Under the pieces are notes generated by a model. It had not been told where the DNA came from. It saw only the letters and a program-made list of their open reading frames with translations, and made no database searches. 37,536 bases of DNA from DATDCV01 sp036524155. GTDB lineage: Bacteria; Verrucomicrobiota; Verrucomicrobiia; Limisphaerales; UBA8199. Shown here piece by piece: positions 1 through 10,295 of the stretch. The first letter of the stretch is position 1; every line of letters begins with the position of its first letter. Position numbers and translations under genes: made by a program. Where the stretch lies: assembly GCA_036524155.1 (NCBI GenBank), contig DATDCV010000376.1, positions 1 through 37,536 of the forward strand. Reading direction: 5' to 3'.

Positions 1-191
1 CGCTGACGCCGCCCAGAAATGCAAACCACCCGACTTTTGAATTCCGCAGGCCCATCGCGCGGTCCATGCCGTGCACCGGGAACGGTGTGAACACGTCCCA
101 CTTACGGAACCCGGCGTCGCGCACCTTCTCGGCGGCATGGAGCACCGACGCCGCAGTCGTGAACTCCGCAACCATGCCGTATGGGCGGTTT

Positions 192-202
<11 letters not shown>
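1..202 (-). CDS. actD: ActD, alternative complex III subunit (DUF3341), N-terminal part only
   Basis: This is the first 67 codons of a membrane subunit of alternative complex III, the quinol-oxidising complex that passes electrons to a cytochrome c or oxidase; the gene runs off the left edge. The visible protein starts MNLENRPYGMVAEF and contains TPFPVHGMDRAMGLRNSKVG, the conserved N-terminal signature of the DUF3341/ActD family. The two membrane segments expected of the family would lie mostly beyond the edge. The ATG at 202-200 lies inside the end of actC (11-base overlap), so translation is probably coupled. Family assignment is strong from the motif and from the A-B-C-D order. Confidence 0.9.
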
Positions 203-1657
<1,455 letters not shown>

Positions 1658-1658
<1 letters not shown>

Positions 1659-4600
1659 CAGCGGGCTCCTTTCCCCGGTTGGCTCGCGGCACCGGCGCTC
1701 TGCTCCTCTTCACCCGCATGCTCGAATGGGTTGCCCATCCTCTGCTCGTATTCTTTCAGGCTGAGTGGCAGCTCGTAATAATCAGGCATCGCCCGGTTGG
1801 GGTTCCGCACCCGGGCGAGATAAGTCGTGCGCGGCTTGGTCAACAAGGACTCGAGCACGTGGTAATCGCGATCCAGTCTTTTGAGCTTCGAGACCGGGCT
1901 CGCCTCGTCATTCAGGTTGCCAAAAACGATTGCGTTCGCCGGGCACGCCTGTGCGCACGCGGTCGTGAATGTCCCGGAAGGAACCACGACGTCTCCGGAA
2001 GCGCCGGCCTTGATTTTCTGCGCGATCTTCGCCTGCTCAATGCGCTGCACACAGAAAGTGCATTTCTCCATGACGCCGCGCATGCGCACCGTGACGTCCG
2101 GATTTTTGATCATCTTGAGGAGATCCCATTCGTCCTCGGGCCGGGTGGCGAGCGGCCCCAGGTAAAGCTTCTTGCCGCTAATTGGGCGCTTGTTGTAGTC
2201 GAAGAAATTAAACCGGCGCACCTTGTAGGGGCAGTTGTTCGAACAGTAACGCGTTCCGACGCACCGGTTGTACGTCATCACGTTCAACCCTTCCTGGTCG
2301 TGTGAGGTGGCATTGACCGGGCAGACATTTTCGCACGGCGCCGCTTCGCAGTGCTGGCAAAGCATTGGCTGCGTGACCACCTGCGGGTCTTCGATCCAGC
2401 CGGCAAATTGGTCTTTGTCTTCGGCGTTGAACGTCGCGAAGGACTCGTCGCGCGACTCCAAATCACGGCCAGAGTAATACCGATCGATTCGGATCCAGTG
2501 CATCTCCCGGCCGCGGTTGACCTGGTCTTTGCCGACAATCGGCACGTTGTTCTCGCTCTGGCATGCCACCATGCAGGCCGAGCAACCTACGCACTTGTTC
2601 AGGTCAATCGACATCCCCCACTGATGCAGCCCGGTCAGCTTCAGTTTGTCAAATGGGTTGGGATAAAGGGGCGCTTCCGCCGGCGATTCTTCGGCCCCCA
2701 TGTGCCGGGCAAAGGCCGGATGCTGGCGGTACTGCTCCAGGTTCGCCTCGCGGACGACGGGCCGGCCCTCCATCGACCAGTGATTCTGGGTGCAGGAAAT
2801 GGGGTAGGTCCGCCCAACTTTGCGCACCGTGGCTCCCACGCCAAAATTCGAAAAGCCCGTCGTCCGCAACGCGTAGGCATTGAAGCCCGTGCCGTGGCCG
2901 ACCCTTCCCGCCTTTTCCCTGCCATATCCGAGCGCCAGGCCGAGCGACCCATCCGCCATTCCCGGCTGGACCCACACCGGCCCCTGCACTTTTTGCTCGC
3001 CCAGCGAAATTTCTACCAGGTCGGAATTCCGAACCTGGAGCTCGGCCGCGGTTCTCCGGCTCACCAGCACCGCGTTGTCCCACACGATCTTCGTCACCGG
3101 GTCCGGCAGTTCCTGCAGCCAGCCGTTGTTGCAGTAACGGCCGTCATCGACGCTGTAATCACGGTGAAACACCACTTCCAGGCTGCCCTTGGCCGGCCCG
3201 TTCACGTTCAGCCCCGTGACCGCGTGCGAAACGGCAGTCATGTCCAGTTTCACCGCTACCGCCTTTGCGGCAGAACTCGCGAGAAAACCGTCGTGCAGGA
3301 ATTTCCGCCATTCCGCCTCGACGTTCTTGCCAGGGACAAACGCGGTGAAGGTCTCCTGCGTGATCCCGTAGGGGTCGCAGACCTTCTCGCCGGCTATCCG
3401 GGCCAGCACCTCGATTTCTGTCAGCCCTCCGAACAGCGGCGCAATCAATGGCTGAATGGGTACCAATGTACCATCGCTCGTCAGAGCGTCGCCCCAGGAC
3501 TCGAGGTAATGGGCCGCAGGGAAATGCCAATGGCAGCCAGGGAACGTTTCATCCTCGTAATACCCGAGCCGCACGACCGACTTCGCTTTTTTCTGAGCCG
3601 CCGCCCAATCCAGGTCTGCCGGCGCGGTGTAAACCGGGTTGCTGCCGAGAATCACGAGCGTCTCAACCAGTCCCCCATTCAGCGCCTGCGCCAACTGCCC
3701 GATGCCTTCGTAGGTGTCCGTCGGCGCGTCATGAAAGACCACCGTTCTGCCAACATTGCCGAGAGCCGCATTCATCGCGTGCGCGAGCAAATGAACGGCT
3801 AGCGGCTGCCGGTGTCCGGCGACCACGAGGGACTTGCCGCGATTGGCCGCCAAATCCCGCGCGCAACCCGCCAGCCATTCGTCCGCGGCCTTGGGCGCGC
3901 TTTGCGGCAGCCTGGCGACATTCTGCAAATCGGCAACCCCGTCAGGCTGGAGGTGACTGGCCAGCGCCGTCGCCGCCTGGAGCACCATGCTCGGCGGCAA
4001 GCGCAACCGGTGGTCAGCCGAGAAACCTGTCACACTCATCAGGGTTTCAACGATGTAGAGCCGGTTGAGCGAATCCTCGGGTTTCTCAAGCTGCCGGCGG
4101 CTCGCAAACCGCCGGATGTGATTCTGGACATCATCTTCGGAGCCCAGGAAGTCGCAATCGAGCGAAACAACTACATCAGCCTTGTCAAAAGCGTAGCGCG
4201 CTTTGACGGGCTGGCCAAAGGCCAGCGAAGCGGCACGGCGGTGAATGTCAAGGTCCACCGGCTCATAAGCATGCCACCTGGCCTTCGGCAGCTTCTGCCG
4301 GAGGAGTTTCTCCAGCCGGGCGCGCGACGGGGAAGTATCCCGCTCGAGGAGGAAGCTCAAGCCCTGCCCGCCGTTCCCCTGGGCGGTCCGCGAAAGCTGT
4401 GTCAGAAAATCGATCGCTTCCTCGGCCGGCACATTCTGGCCGTTGCGCGTAAACCGCAACGCCCGGTCGGGATCGTAGAGGTTCAGGATCGACGCCTGGG
4501 CGTAACGGTCCGTCCCGCCGTTGCTATCCGGAATCAGCGAGTTGCCTTCTATTTTTGTGGGTCGCCCGTCGTTGGATTTCACGACCAGGGGAATCGCGCC

Positions 4601-4903
4601 GCCAGGCGAGGGCATCGCCGTCGCATAATATTGCGGCACCCCGTGCAGGTAGTTTTGCGGCATCTTGCCGAACGGCTCGATCTTCTCCACCGGCCGCCGG
4701 CAGCCGGTGCTCGCCAGCCCCGCGCCCGCCAACAGGAAGGAGGCCGACATGATCTTCATGAAATGCCGCCGCGTTACGGGGTCGCTCAGCTCGCTCGCCC
4801 CCGCGGGGAATTCGTTCTCGATCCACTCTCGAAATTCGGCCGTGTCGCCCAGCTCGTCGAGGCTGCGCCAATACTTGCGACCGTTTGCCAGGTTCGCTTT
4901 CAT
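1658..4903 (-). CDS. actB: ActB, TAT-exported molybdopterin-oxidoreductase-like and four-cluster ferredoxin subunit of alternative complex III
   Basis: The large periplasmic subunit of alternative complex III, 1081 residues from the chosen start. The first ~50 residues carry a twin-arginine-like motif (TRRHFMKIM) followed by LLAGAGLASTGC, a hydrophobic stretch ending at a possible lipobox cysteine. Residues ~60-720 resemble a molybdopterin oxidoreductase; ActB proteins keep this fold but are known to lack the cofactor. Residues ~770-985 form the ferredoxin part with cysteine clusters CVGCSACMVAC, CQHCEAAPCENVCP, CVGTRYCSNNCP, CTFC and CAQACP, enough for four Fe-S clusters. I chose ATG 4903 because it forms an ATGA overlap with the actA stop; an upstream in-frame ATG at 4912 would add three residues. 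Confidence 0.95.
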
Positions 4904-5553
4904 CGGTGGCATGCGGAGCAGTTCTGCAGCGATTCAACTTTCCACTGGCCCATCGCTTTCAAGCCGAATTCCTTCTGTTTTTGCGGCGATTGTGGTTTCC
5001 AGTCCAAATCGGTGATCTTGTCCAGCGGCCGCAGCTTCATCTCCGGATGCCGATGGCACTCCAGGCAAAACGTCATGCTGAGCGGCTGGAAATGATAAAC
5101 CTCGTCCATCTTGTTCACCGGGCCGTGGCATTCGACGCAACTAATGCCGCGGTCTACGTGAACGGAGTGGTTGAAATAAACAAAATCCGGCACCCGGTGT
5201 ATCTGGATCCACGGTATCGGCTGGCCTGATCTGGCGCTGTCGCGCACCAGAGCCAGGCGCGGGTCGTCCTTCAACACTTGGTTGTGGCAGTTCATGCACG
5301 TCGAAGTGGCCGGAATGTTCGAATACCAGGATTTTTCGACCGCGTTGTGGCAATAGCGACAGTCCATCCCGAGTTGCCCGGCATGCGTCGCGTGCGAGAA
5401 CGCTACCGGTTGAATCGGCTGATACCCCACCCGCGAGTACTTCGGCGTCAGGTAATACCAGGCGCCAGCCACCAGAGCGCCGCTCACCAGCACCGTGCCC
5501 GCGATCACGGGCACCGGCAGCCGGTTCGTCCATTTGGGGAAGATGGCTGACAT
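4900..5553 (-). CDS. actA: ActA, membrane-anchored pentahaem cytochrome c of alternative complex III
   Basis: A 217-residue multihaem cytochrome with five CxxCH motifs (CRYCH, CMNCH, CVECH, CLECH and CSACH, the last at the very C terminus), the number reported for ActA of Rhodothermus marinus. A single hydrophobic segment (IAGTVLVSGALVAGAWYYL) near the N terminus acts as an uncleaved anchor, with the haem domain in the periplasm. I chose the ATG at 5553 because the protein then starts MSAIFPKWTNRLP, as in typical members; an in-frame ATG at 5613 would add 20 residues but lies almost on the predicted transcription start. It is the first gene of the act operon, and its TGA overlaps the actB ATG. 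Confidence 0.93.
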   Translation of the reverse strand: MSAIFPKWTNRLPVPVIAGTVLVSGALVAGAWYYLTPKYSRVGYQPIQPVAFSHATHAGQLGMDCRYCHNAVEKSWYSNIPATSTCMNCHNQVLKDDPRLALVRDSARSGQPIPWIQIHRVPDFVYFNHSVHVDRGISCVECHGPVNKMDEVYHFQPLSMTFCLECHRHPEMKLRPLDKITDLDWKPQSPQKQKEFGLKAMGQWKVESLQNCSACHR

Positions 5554-5621
5554 GCCGCTCAGCGCCCGGCGACCAGCATTCCCGGATAAATTAGACGCCG
5601 CGTGGCGGCGCAACGTCGGCC

Positions 5622-5649
5622 ATTAATGTGCATTAGCAGTAACCGTCAA
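5622..5649 (-). promoter_or_regulatory. Candidate sigma-70-type promoter of the act operon
   Basis: Read on the minus strand, TTGACG (5649-5644) is followed after 16 bases by ATTAAT (5627-5622), with 5/6 and 4/6 matches to the consensus boxes. It would place the transcript start near 5615 and leave a ~60-base leader before the actA ATG at 5553. The -10 region is embedded in the motif CATTAATGTGCATTAG, a near copy of which occurs at 5790-5808, so a regulator may bind here. Prediction from sequence only. Confidence 0.4.
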
Positions 5650-5789
5650 TTGTTCTCTTCATCACAAATTCGGACAAGCTCAAAACCAGCCGGCAAGCAG
5701 CACCCCGGTTCAAATCGTTGGTCGCTGTGCCAGCAACTAGTAGTATGCGCGGGTGGGGGATGCAAGTCCGCGGGCGTAGTTTTTTGTCA

Positions 5790-5808
5790 CATTAATAGTG
5801 TGCATTAG
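5790..5808. repeat. Second copy of the CATTAAT...GTGCATTAG motif
   Basis: CATTAATAGTGTGCATTAG here matches CATTAATGTGCATTAG at 5621-5636 apart from a three-base insertion. The two copies lie about 170 bases apart in the divergent region between actA and the secretory operon, one of them over the proposed act -10 box. A plus-strand TTGTCA (5784-5789) and TAGATA (5806-5811) also frame this copy with a 16-base spacer, so it might itself be part of a promoter. Function unknown. Confidence 0.35.
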
Positions 5809-5819
5809 ATATGCGAATC

Positions 5820-5960
5820 AACCCCGGCCGCTGAGCCGCCGTCGCCCCGTTTTCCCGGGCTGCCCCTCCGATCGTCCCCCGACGCCGTCCGGCCGCGCCC
5901 GGGTTCGATCACGCTCCTCGGACGGGCGGCCCGGCAGAGGTCCCCCGGCCCGAAGGGGAT
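5820..5960. other. GC-rich, foldable non-coding block
   Basis: This stretch of ~140 bases is far more GC-rich than the AT-rich flanks on both sides and carries inverted repeats, for example CCGTCCG (5885-5891) against CGGACGG (5919-5925) and CCCC/GGGG pairs around 5942-5958. No convincing gene was seen; a 72-codon minus-strand frame over it has low-complexity content and no family motif. It could be a structured 5' leader, a small RNA or a foldable spacer. It is followed by AT-rich sequence with an imperfect palindrome, GCTTACATATATAAGC (5979-5994). Confidence 0.3.
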
Positions 5961-6032
5961 ACTTTCTTTAGGGCCCCTGCTTACATATATAAGCACAGTG
6001 AATACTCGTGTTAAACACCTCAAAATAAACTA

Positions 6033-6061
6033 TTGACATCGAAAACGGCTTTTGATAGGAA
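6033..6061 (+). promoter_or_regulatory. Candidate promoter of the secretory/Tc-like operon
   Basis: A perfect TTGACA at 6033-6038 lies in AT-rich DNA and is followed after 17 bases by a poor -10 match, TAGGAA (6056-6061). It is the best-placed -35 box before the ATG at 6092 and would give a leader of about 20 bases. No Shine-Dalgarno sequence is visible directly before that ATG. The weak -10 keeps confidence low. Confidence 0.35.
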
Positions 6062-6091
6062 GGGGCTCAGTAGCCGTAACTCCATTATCCT

Positions 6092-6937
6092 ATGAACGGG
6101 ATTTTTCGGGATTTCTGGGCAAAGGTCGTGCCTCCGGCCGCGCTATCTCTTCTCACCACCTGTCTGGCATTTGCGGAGGGCATTCCGGAGCCGGGCCTGG
6201 TTCTGTATGGCACGGTCCGCAATACGGCGGGCGGGCAGGACGTCCGGCTGACCTCGGGCACGCTGACGTGGACGTTCCGGCCCGTTGGCGGGGGGAACCC
6301 GGTGACTGTTACGACCGCGCTGACGAACCTGCACGACCAGTTCTCTTACCTGTTAATTGTTCCTTGCGAGAGCGAAGTCGGCGGCTTGCTGGCTTCGAGT
6401 AACGTTTTGCGACTCGCCAGCCCCGCGTTGTCTTACGCGCGGACGAACGTGTTGCTTGATGGCCAGCCGATCTACCTGGTGAACACAGCTCAAGCCAGCT
6501 TCGCCCTGCCAATGACGGCCCGTGGGAAGATCGAGCGTGTGGACCTGGTGTTGCAGCGGGCCGACGTGGACAGCGACGGAGACGGGTTACCCGACTGGTG
6601 GGAGGCCCTGTATTTTGGCGGAAATGGCGACCCGAACGCGGATCCGGACGGGGACGGAATGTCGAACCTGGCCGAGTATCGGGCCGGGACAAACCCCACC
6701 GACCGGAATTCAGTTTTTGCCTTTATTCGGATTCTGCCGGACCCGGTTGGGGGTTTGAGCGTGGAATGGTCCAGCATAAGCAACCGGACGTATGTTCTGC
6801 AGCGTTCGACAAACCTGCCCGGGGGGTTCGTTGACCTGCAAACGGGGATCCAGGCGACGCCCCCGATGAATTCGGTTCGGGATGCGTCAGCGGTCGACCC
6901 TGGCCCGTATTTCTACCGGTTGCGCGTTCAATACTGA
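6092..6937 (+). CDS. Secreted protein with thrombospondin-type-3-like calcium loops
   Basis: A 281-residue protein, probably exported: the N terminus has a hydrophobic stretch ending in LTTCLAFAEG, a plausible Sec cleavage region. Residues ~30-150 are beta-rich without a recognised family. Residues ~155-205 contain two acidic repeats, DVDSDGDGLPDWWE and DPDGDGMSNLAEYRAGTNP, the calcium-binding thrombospondin type 3 pattern common in secreted verrucomicrobial and planctomycetal proteins. The last ~70 residues (RTYVLQRSTNLPGGF) form a small beta module that often follows such loops. It is the first of six co-directional genes and ends 17 bases before the next. It may be an extracellular accessory or adhesion factor for the downstream toxin-like proteins; its role is unknown. 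Confidence 0.75.
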   Translation: MNGIFRDFWAKVVPPAALSLLTTCLAFAEGIPEPGLVLYGTVRNTAGGQDVRLTSGTLTWTFRPVGGGNPVTVTTALTNLHDQFSYLLIVPCESEVGGLLASSNVLRLASPALSYARTNVLLDGQPIYLVNTAQASFALPMTARGKIERVDLVLQRADVDSDGDGLPDWWEALYFGGNGDPNADPDGDGMSNLAEYRAGTNPTDRNSVFAFIRILPDPVGGLSVEWSSISNRTYVLQRSTNLPGGFVDLQTGIQATPPMNSVRDASAVDPGPYFYRLRVQY

Positions 6938-6954
6938 CGGGAGGGGAGGAAGCC

Positions 6955-8790
6955 ATGAGTAAAGCCATAAGATCGGGTTTGGTGCTGGCGGCGTGGGCGT
7001 TGGGCTGCGGCGATGTGTTGGCGCAATGGACGACCCAGACCGTAGCCCTGCGACCGGGATGGAATGCCGTCTACCTCGAGGTCCAACCGAAGCCCGAGGA
7101 GTGCGATGCGCAATTCTCGGGGCTGCCGGTCGAGCGGGTGTTCGCCTGGAACAAGCGCTTCAGTTCAGCGCAGTTTATCCAGGACCCGAACTCGCTCAGC
7201 TATACCAACGCCGACTGGGGTTTCTACGTGCCCCCGGGGCATGAATTGGCCGGCGACATCACCCTCTTTGCGCTGCAGGCGGGAAAGTGCTACCTGGTCA
7301 AGCTGGCGGACAATGCCTCTCCCACCAACTGGGTAATCCACGGCCTGGCGAGGTTGCGCCGGCCCACGTGGCTGACCGAATCGCTGAACTACGTCGGCTT
7401 CAGCTTGCCGTTGGCCTCCCCTTCCACCTTCGCAAGCTTCTTCAGCGGGTCCACCAACCATGTCAATGGCCCGGTTTACCGGTTGAGCACACTCGGCGCC
7501 TGGGAGCAAATCCCCACAACCTCGCCTATGAAAAGCGGCGAGGCGTTCTGGATTCGCATGCAGGGCCGCCTCGACTATCCCGGTCCTTTGGAGGTGACGC
7601 TCGACCAGAGCACCGGAGTCGATTTCGGGCGGACGGTACCGGAACAACCGCTCCGGATAAAGAACCGCTCAGCTACCACCAAAACTGTCATTATCAGGAC
7701 GTTAGCATCGGATCCCGCCTATACCGCCGACGAGCCGGCGCTGGCCGGCAGCGTCCCGCTTTCGTACTGGTACAGTAACCAGATCACAAACCAGTTCGGG
7801 TGGACCAACCTGCCTGCCCAGATCGTTTACTCCAACCTGCCGCCGGGGAGTGAATGGACATTGCGCCTCGCGGTGCGGCGCGCGGACATGGTTCCGTATG
7901 CCGGCCCGTTGGGGCCAGCCGGCGCTCTTTACCAGTCGCTGCTGGAAGTGACAGAAGCCGCTAATACGACGCGGCTGCTGCTGCCCGTTACCGCGCAGGG
8001 ATTCCAGGATCTCTCCAGTCCCGCCGCGCAAGCCGCCAGCAATGGCGTCCGACCTAAGCTGCTCGGCGACGAACTCCCGCTGCGTCCCGGTTTGTGGGTC
8101 GGCAATGTAACCGTCAAACAGGTCAGCCAGCCGGCTTCTTTCGATCCAGCGCTGCCGAGGGCCACTCCGGCTGAGTTCCGATTTCGCCTGTTGTTGCACA
8201 TGGACACCAACCGCACCGTGCGTGTGATGCAGCGCGTGCTCCAGATGTTCCAGGAAGGTTCTCTTAAGCCCGATCCCGTGTATCCGGGCAGATACATCGT
8301 GGACCAGCCAGGCCGGTTCGTGCTCATTACCGACGAGGCCCTGGTCGCTCAGATCCCCAACCTCACCGGGGCGGCGCTCCGCGATGGTACACCTGTCGCC
8401 CGGCGCTTCAGTTCGGCCGCGTTCGGTTTTCGCGCGCCGCTCGCGATGACCACCAGCCAGGCGACCCTCTCCTGTGCCATTCCGCTCAGCTATGATGACG
8501 CTCTCAACCCCTTCAAACACGCCTTTCATCCGGACCACAACAACCTGGACGAACGATATGAACAAAAACTGCCCGAAGGCAGGGAGTCGTTCACGGTTAA
8601 CCGCCAGCTCCAACTCGAGTTCACGGCGCAGGATCCCGATGGGCTGACCATTGCCGGATGGGGCGACAACCAACTAGGTGGCATCTACCGTGAAACGATT
8701 CGCGGCCTTCACAAAGCCAGCATCTACCTCCAGGGCACTTTCCGCCTCAACCTGGCTTCCCACGTGGGAACCTTGAACGCCGGCTATTAG
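6955..8790 (+). CDS. Secreted protein of unknown function with 'GWN' beta modules
   Basis: A 611-residue protein with a clear signal peptide (MSKAIRSGLVLAAWALGCGDVLAQ). The start is set by a strong Shine-Dalgarno sequence, GGAGGA at 6945-6950. The mature protein begins with LRPGWNAVYLEVQP (residues ~30-45), and a related segment at ~140-205 (YVGFSLPL ... GEAFWIRMQG) suggests two tandem copies of one beta module of ~80-90 residues. A similar 'GWN ... W ... AG..LWL' module is inserted in the RHS part of both large proteins encoded downstream. The rest is beta-rich with no motif I recognise and no visible catalytic signature. Gaps of 17 and 65 bases tie it to its neighbours. An extracellular structural or binding role is the most that can be proposed. 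Confidence 0.7.
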   Translation: MSKAIRSGLVLAAWALGCGDVLAQWTTQTVALRPGWNAVYLEVQPKPEECDAQFSGLPVERVFAWNKRFSSAQFIQDPNSLSYTNADWGFYVPPGHELAGDITLFALQAGKCYLVKLADNASPTNWVIHGLARLRRPTWLTESLNYVGFSLPLASPSTFASFFSGSTNHVNGPVYRLSTLGAWEQIPTTSPMKSGEAFWIRMQGRLDYPGPLEVTLDQSTGVDFGRTVPEQPLRIKNRSATTKTVIIRTLASDPAYTADEPALAGSVPLSYWYSNQITNQFGWTNLPAQIVYSNLPPGSEWTLRLAVRRADMVPYAGPLGPAGALYQSLLEVTEAANTTRLLLPVTAQGFQDLSSPAAQAASNGVRPKLLGDELPLRPGLWVGNVTVKQVSQPASFDPALPRATPAEFRFRLLLHMDTNRTVRVMQRVLQMFQEGSLKPDPVYPGRYIVDQPGRFVLITDEALVAQIPNLTGAALRDGTPVARRFSSAAFGFRAPLAMTTSQATLSCAIPLSYDDALNPFKHAFHPDHNNLDERYEQKLPEGRESFTVNRQLQLEFTAQDPDGLTIAGWGDNQLGGIYRETIRGLHKASIYLQGTFRLNLASHVGTLNAGY

Positions 8791-8855
8791 GCCGCAGCTT
8801 TTGGATAAAACCGTTTAACCAACGCGAAATGGGACAGAAAGAAAGGTAAAACCTT

Positions 8856-10262
8856 ATGAAGAAGTACCTGCATGTATTGGCCTGCATCCTCGTTCCGATG
8901 GCATTGCTTGGGCAAACCGTGCCCTCACTCGTGAACTACCAGGGCCAGTTGCTCGATTCCGCCGGCACGCCCCTGCCGACTGGCGAATACACACTAACTA
9001 TGTCCCTGTACGACGCGGCGACGTCGGGCGCCCTCAAGTGGGGACCGCAGGTTTTTGACGGCCAGGGTTTGCCGGGTCACGGAGCCAAGGTCCCGGTGGT
9101 GAACGGGTATTTTAACCTGATCCTGGGGCCTGCGGATACCAACGGCCTCCCGGTGGCCAACGCGTTCGATGGCCATCCGCGCTACCTCGAGATCCGGGTC
9201 GGCAGCAACCCGCCGATTGCTCCCCGGCAGCAAATCCTCAGCGCGCCGTTCGCGCTGAACGCGGACAAGCTGGGGGGCACGAACTGGAACGCCGTCTTCG
9301 ACGGCGGCAATCCTGCGACGGGCAAGATCTCAGGCGGAAAGATCGCGGACGGTAGTGTCACCTCCGTGCAGATTCTGGATGGAACTATAGCCAGCTCGGA
9401 CCTCGCCAACGGATCAGTCCGGTCTAATCATATCGGGGCGGGTGCTGTTTACGCTTCGCACATCAGCAGCCTGAGCAAGCTAACGAAAGACGGCTCGGTC
9501 ACGACAGCGCTTTCCGTGAACTCCAGTGGCGAGGTGGGGCTCGGGACCTGGAGCCCCGGCACAATAACAGGCACGCTGCGGATCAATGGTTCCAGAACGG
9601 ACCCTGCCTCGATTGTAACTCCGAGTTTTGCCGTGTTCGGTTCTTCGGCTGGTAGTTTGGTTCTGCAATCAGGCCGGAATATGACTTCCGACCCGGAGGC
9701 CGCCGACCCCAGCATCGTATTTACGGCTACTGGCGATGGCTACGACCCTTATACCGTATCACTTCAACTAGTACCCTTCCAATCACGCCTTTCTCTCATC
9801 GGTGGTGCCTTAGGCATCTCGGGTTCCCTCTATGTCACTAACACCTATACTATTTTACCAGGAACAACTTATCCCATTGTCTGGGATTCCGACACCAAAC
9901 GCTTGATTCGCACCAGCTCATCCCAGCGCTACAAGTACCACATCCAGCCGCTTCAGGAAGACGCTTATAATGTTCTGAAAATCGAACCCAAGAGATACAC
10001 CCGCGGTGAGGGTTCAAAGCGGTGGGAAGTGGGCTATATCGCGGAGGATTTGGATCAGGCCGGGCTGAAATCAGTCACGATCTACGACGAACAAGGTCGC
10101 CCGGATTCGATCGACTACGCCAAGATCGTCCTCTATTCGAACGAGATCATCAAAGACCAGCAGAAGCGGCTCAACGCCCAGCAAACCCAACTCGAAACTC
10201 TAAAGAACGAGCTCGACGAGTTGAAGCGCCTGGTGTCCGGATTGAAGCAGGACCGTCAATAA
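8856..10262 (+). CDS. Secreted fibre-like protein with C-terminal peptidase S74 (intramolecular chaperone) domain
   Basis: A 468-residue protein with a signal peptide (MKKYLHVLACILVPMALLGQ) and an N-terminal domain starting VPSLVNYQGQLLDSAGTPLP, common in secreted proteins of Verrucomicrobiota and related phyla. The middle is rich in Gly/Ser/Thr and short repeats, as in trimeric fibres. Residues ~350-430 match the S74 chaperone domain of phage tail spikes: SSQRYK (Ser355...Lys360 fits the S-x-x-R-x-K dyad), VGYIAEDLDQAGL and SIDYAKIVLYSNEIIKDQQ. In this family the domain trimerises the fibre and then cuts itself off before the Ser-Lys site. The C terminus is a coiled coil (~430-468). No phage or contractile-tail gene is nearby, so it is more likely a cell-surface or toxin-associated fibre than a tail fibre. 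Confidence 0.85.
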   Translation: MKKYLHVLACILVPMALLGQTVPSLVNYQGQLLDSAGTPLPTGEYTLTMSLYDAATSGALKWGPQVFDGQGLPGHGAKVPVVNGYFNLILGPADTNGLPVANAFDGHPRYLEIRVGSNPPIAPRQQILSAPFALNADKLGGTNWNAVFDGGNPATGKISGGKIADGSVTSVQILDGTIASSDLANGSVRSNHIGAGAVYASHISSLSKLTKDGSVTTALSVNSSGEVGLGTWSPGTITGTLRINGSRTDPASIVTPSFAVFGSSAGSLVLQSGRNMTSDPEAADPSIVFTATGDGYDPYTVSLQLVPFQSRLSLIGGALGISGSLYVTNTYTILPGTTYPIVWDSDTKRLIRTSSSQRYKYHIQPLQEDAYNVLKIEPKRYTRGEGSKRWEVGYIAEDLDQAGLKSVTIYDEQGRPDSIDYAKIVLYSNEIIKDQQKRLNAQQTQLETLKNELDELKRLVSGLKQDRQ

Positions 10263-10295
10263 GCGCTCGCGGGTTTGGCGCGGGAGAATTAGGTT

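Noticed and set aside
2351..5095. Long plus-strand frames opposite actB and actA (2351-3802 and 3812-5095)
   Set aside because: Both lie antisense to genes with intact haem and Fe-S motifs and encode low-complexity sequence with no family signature.
5896..5912. GGGTTCGATCACG resembling a tRNA T-arm
   Set aside because: No matching acceptor, anticodon or D stems could be drawn around it.
7702..8673. A 323-codon minus-strand frame opposite the GWN-module gene
   Set aside because: Antisense shadow in GC-rich DNA; no start signal or motif.
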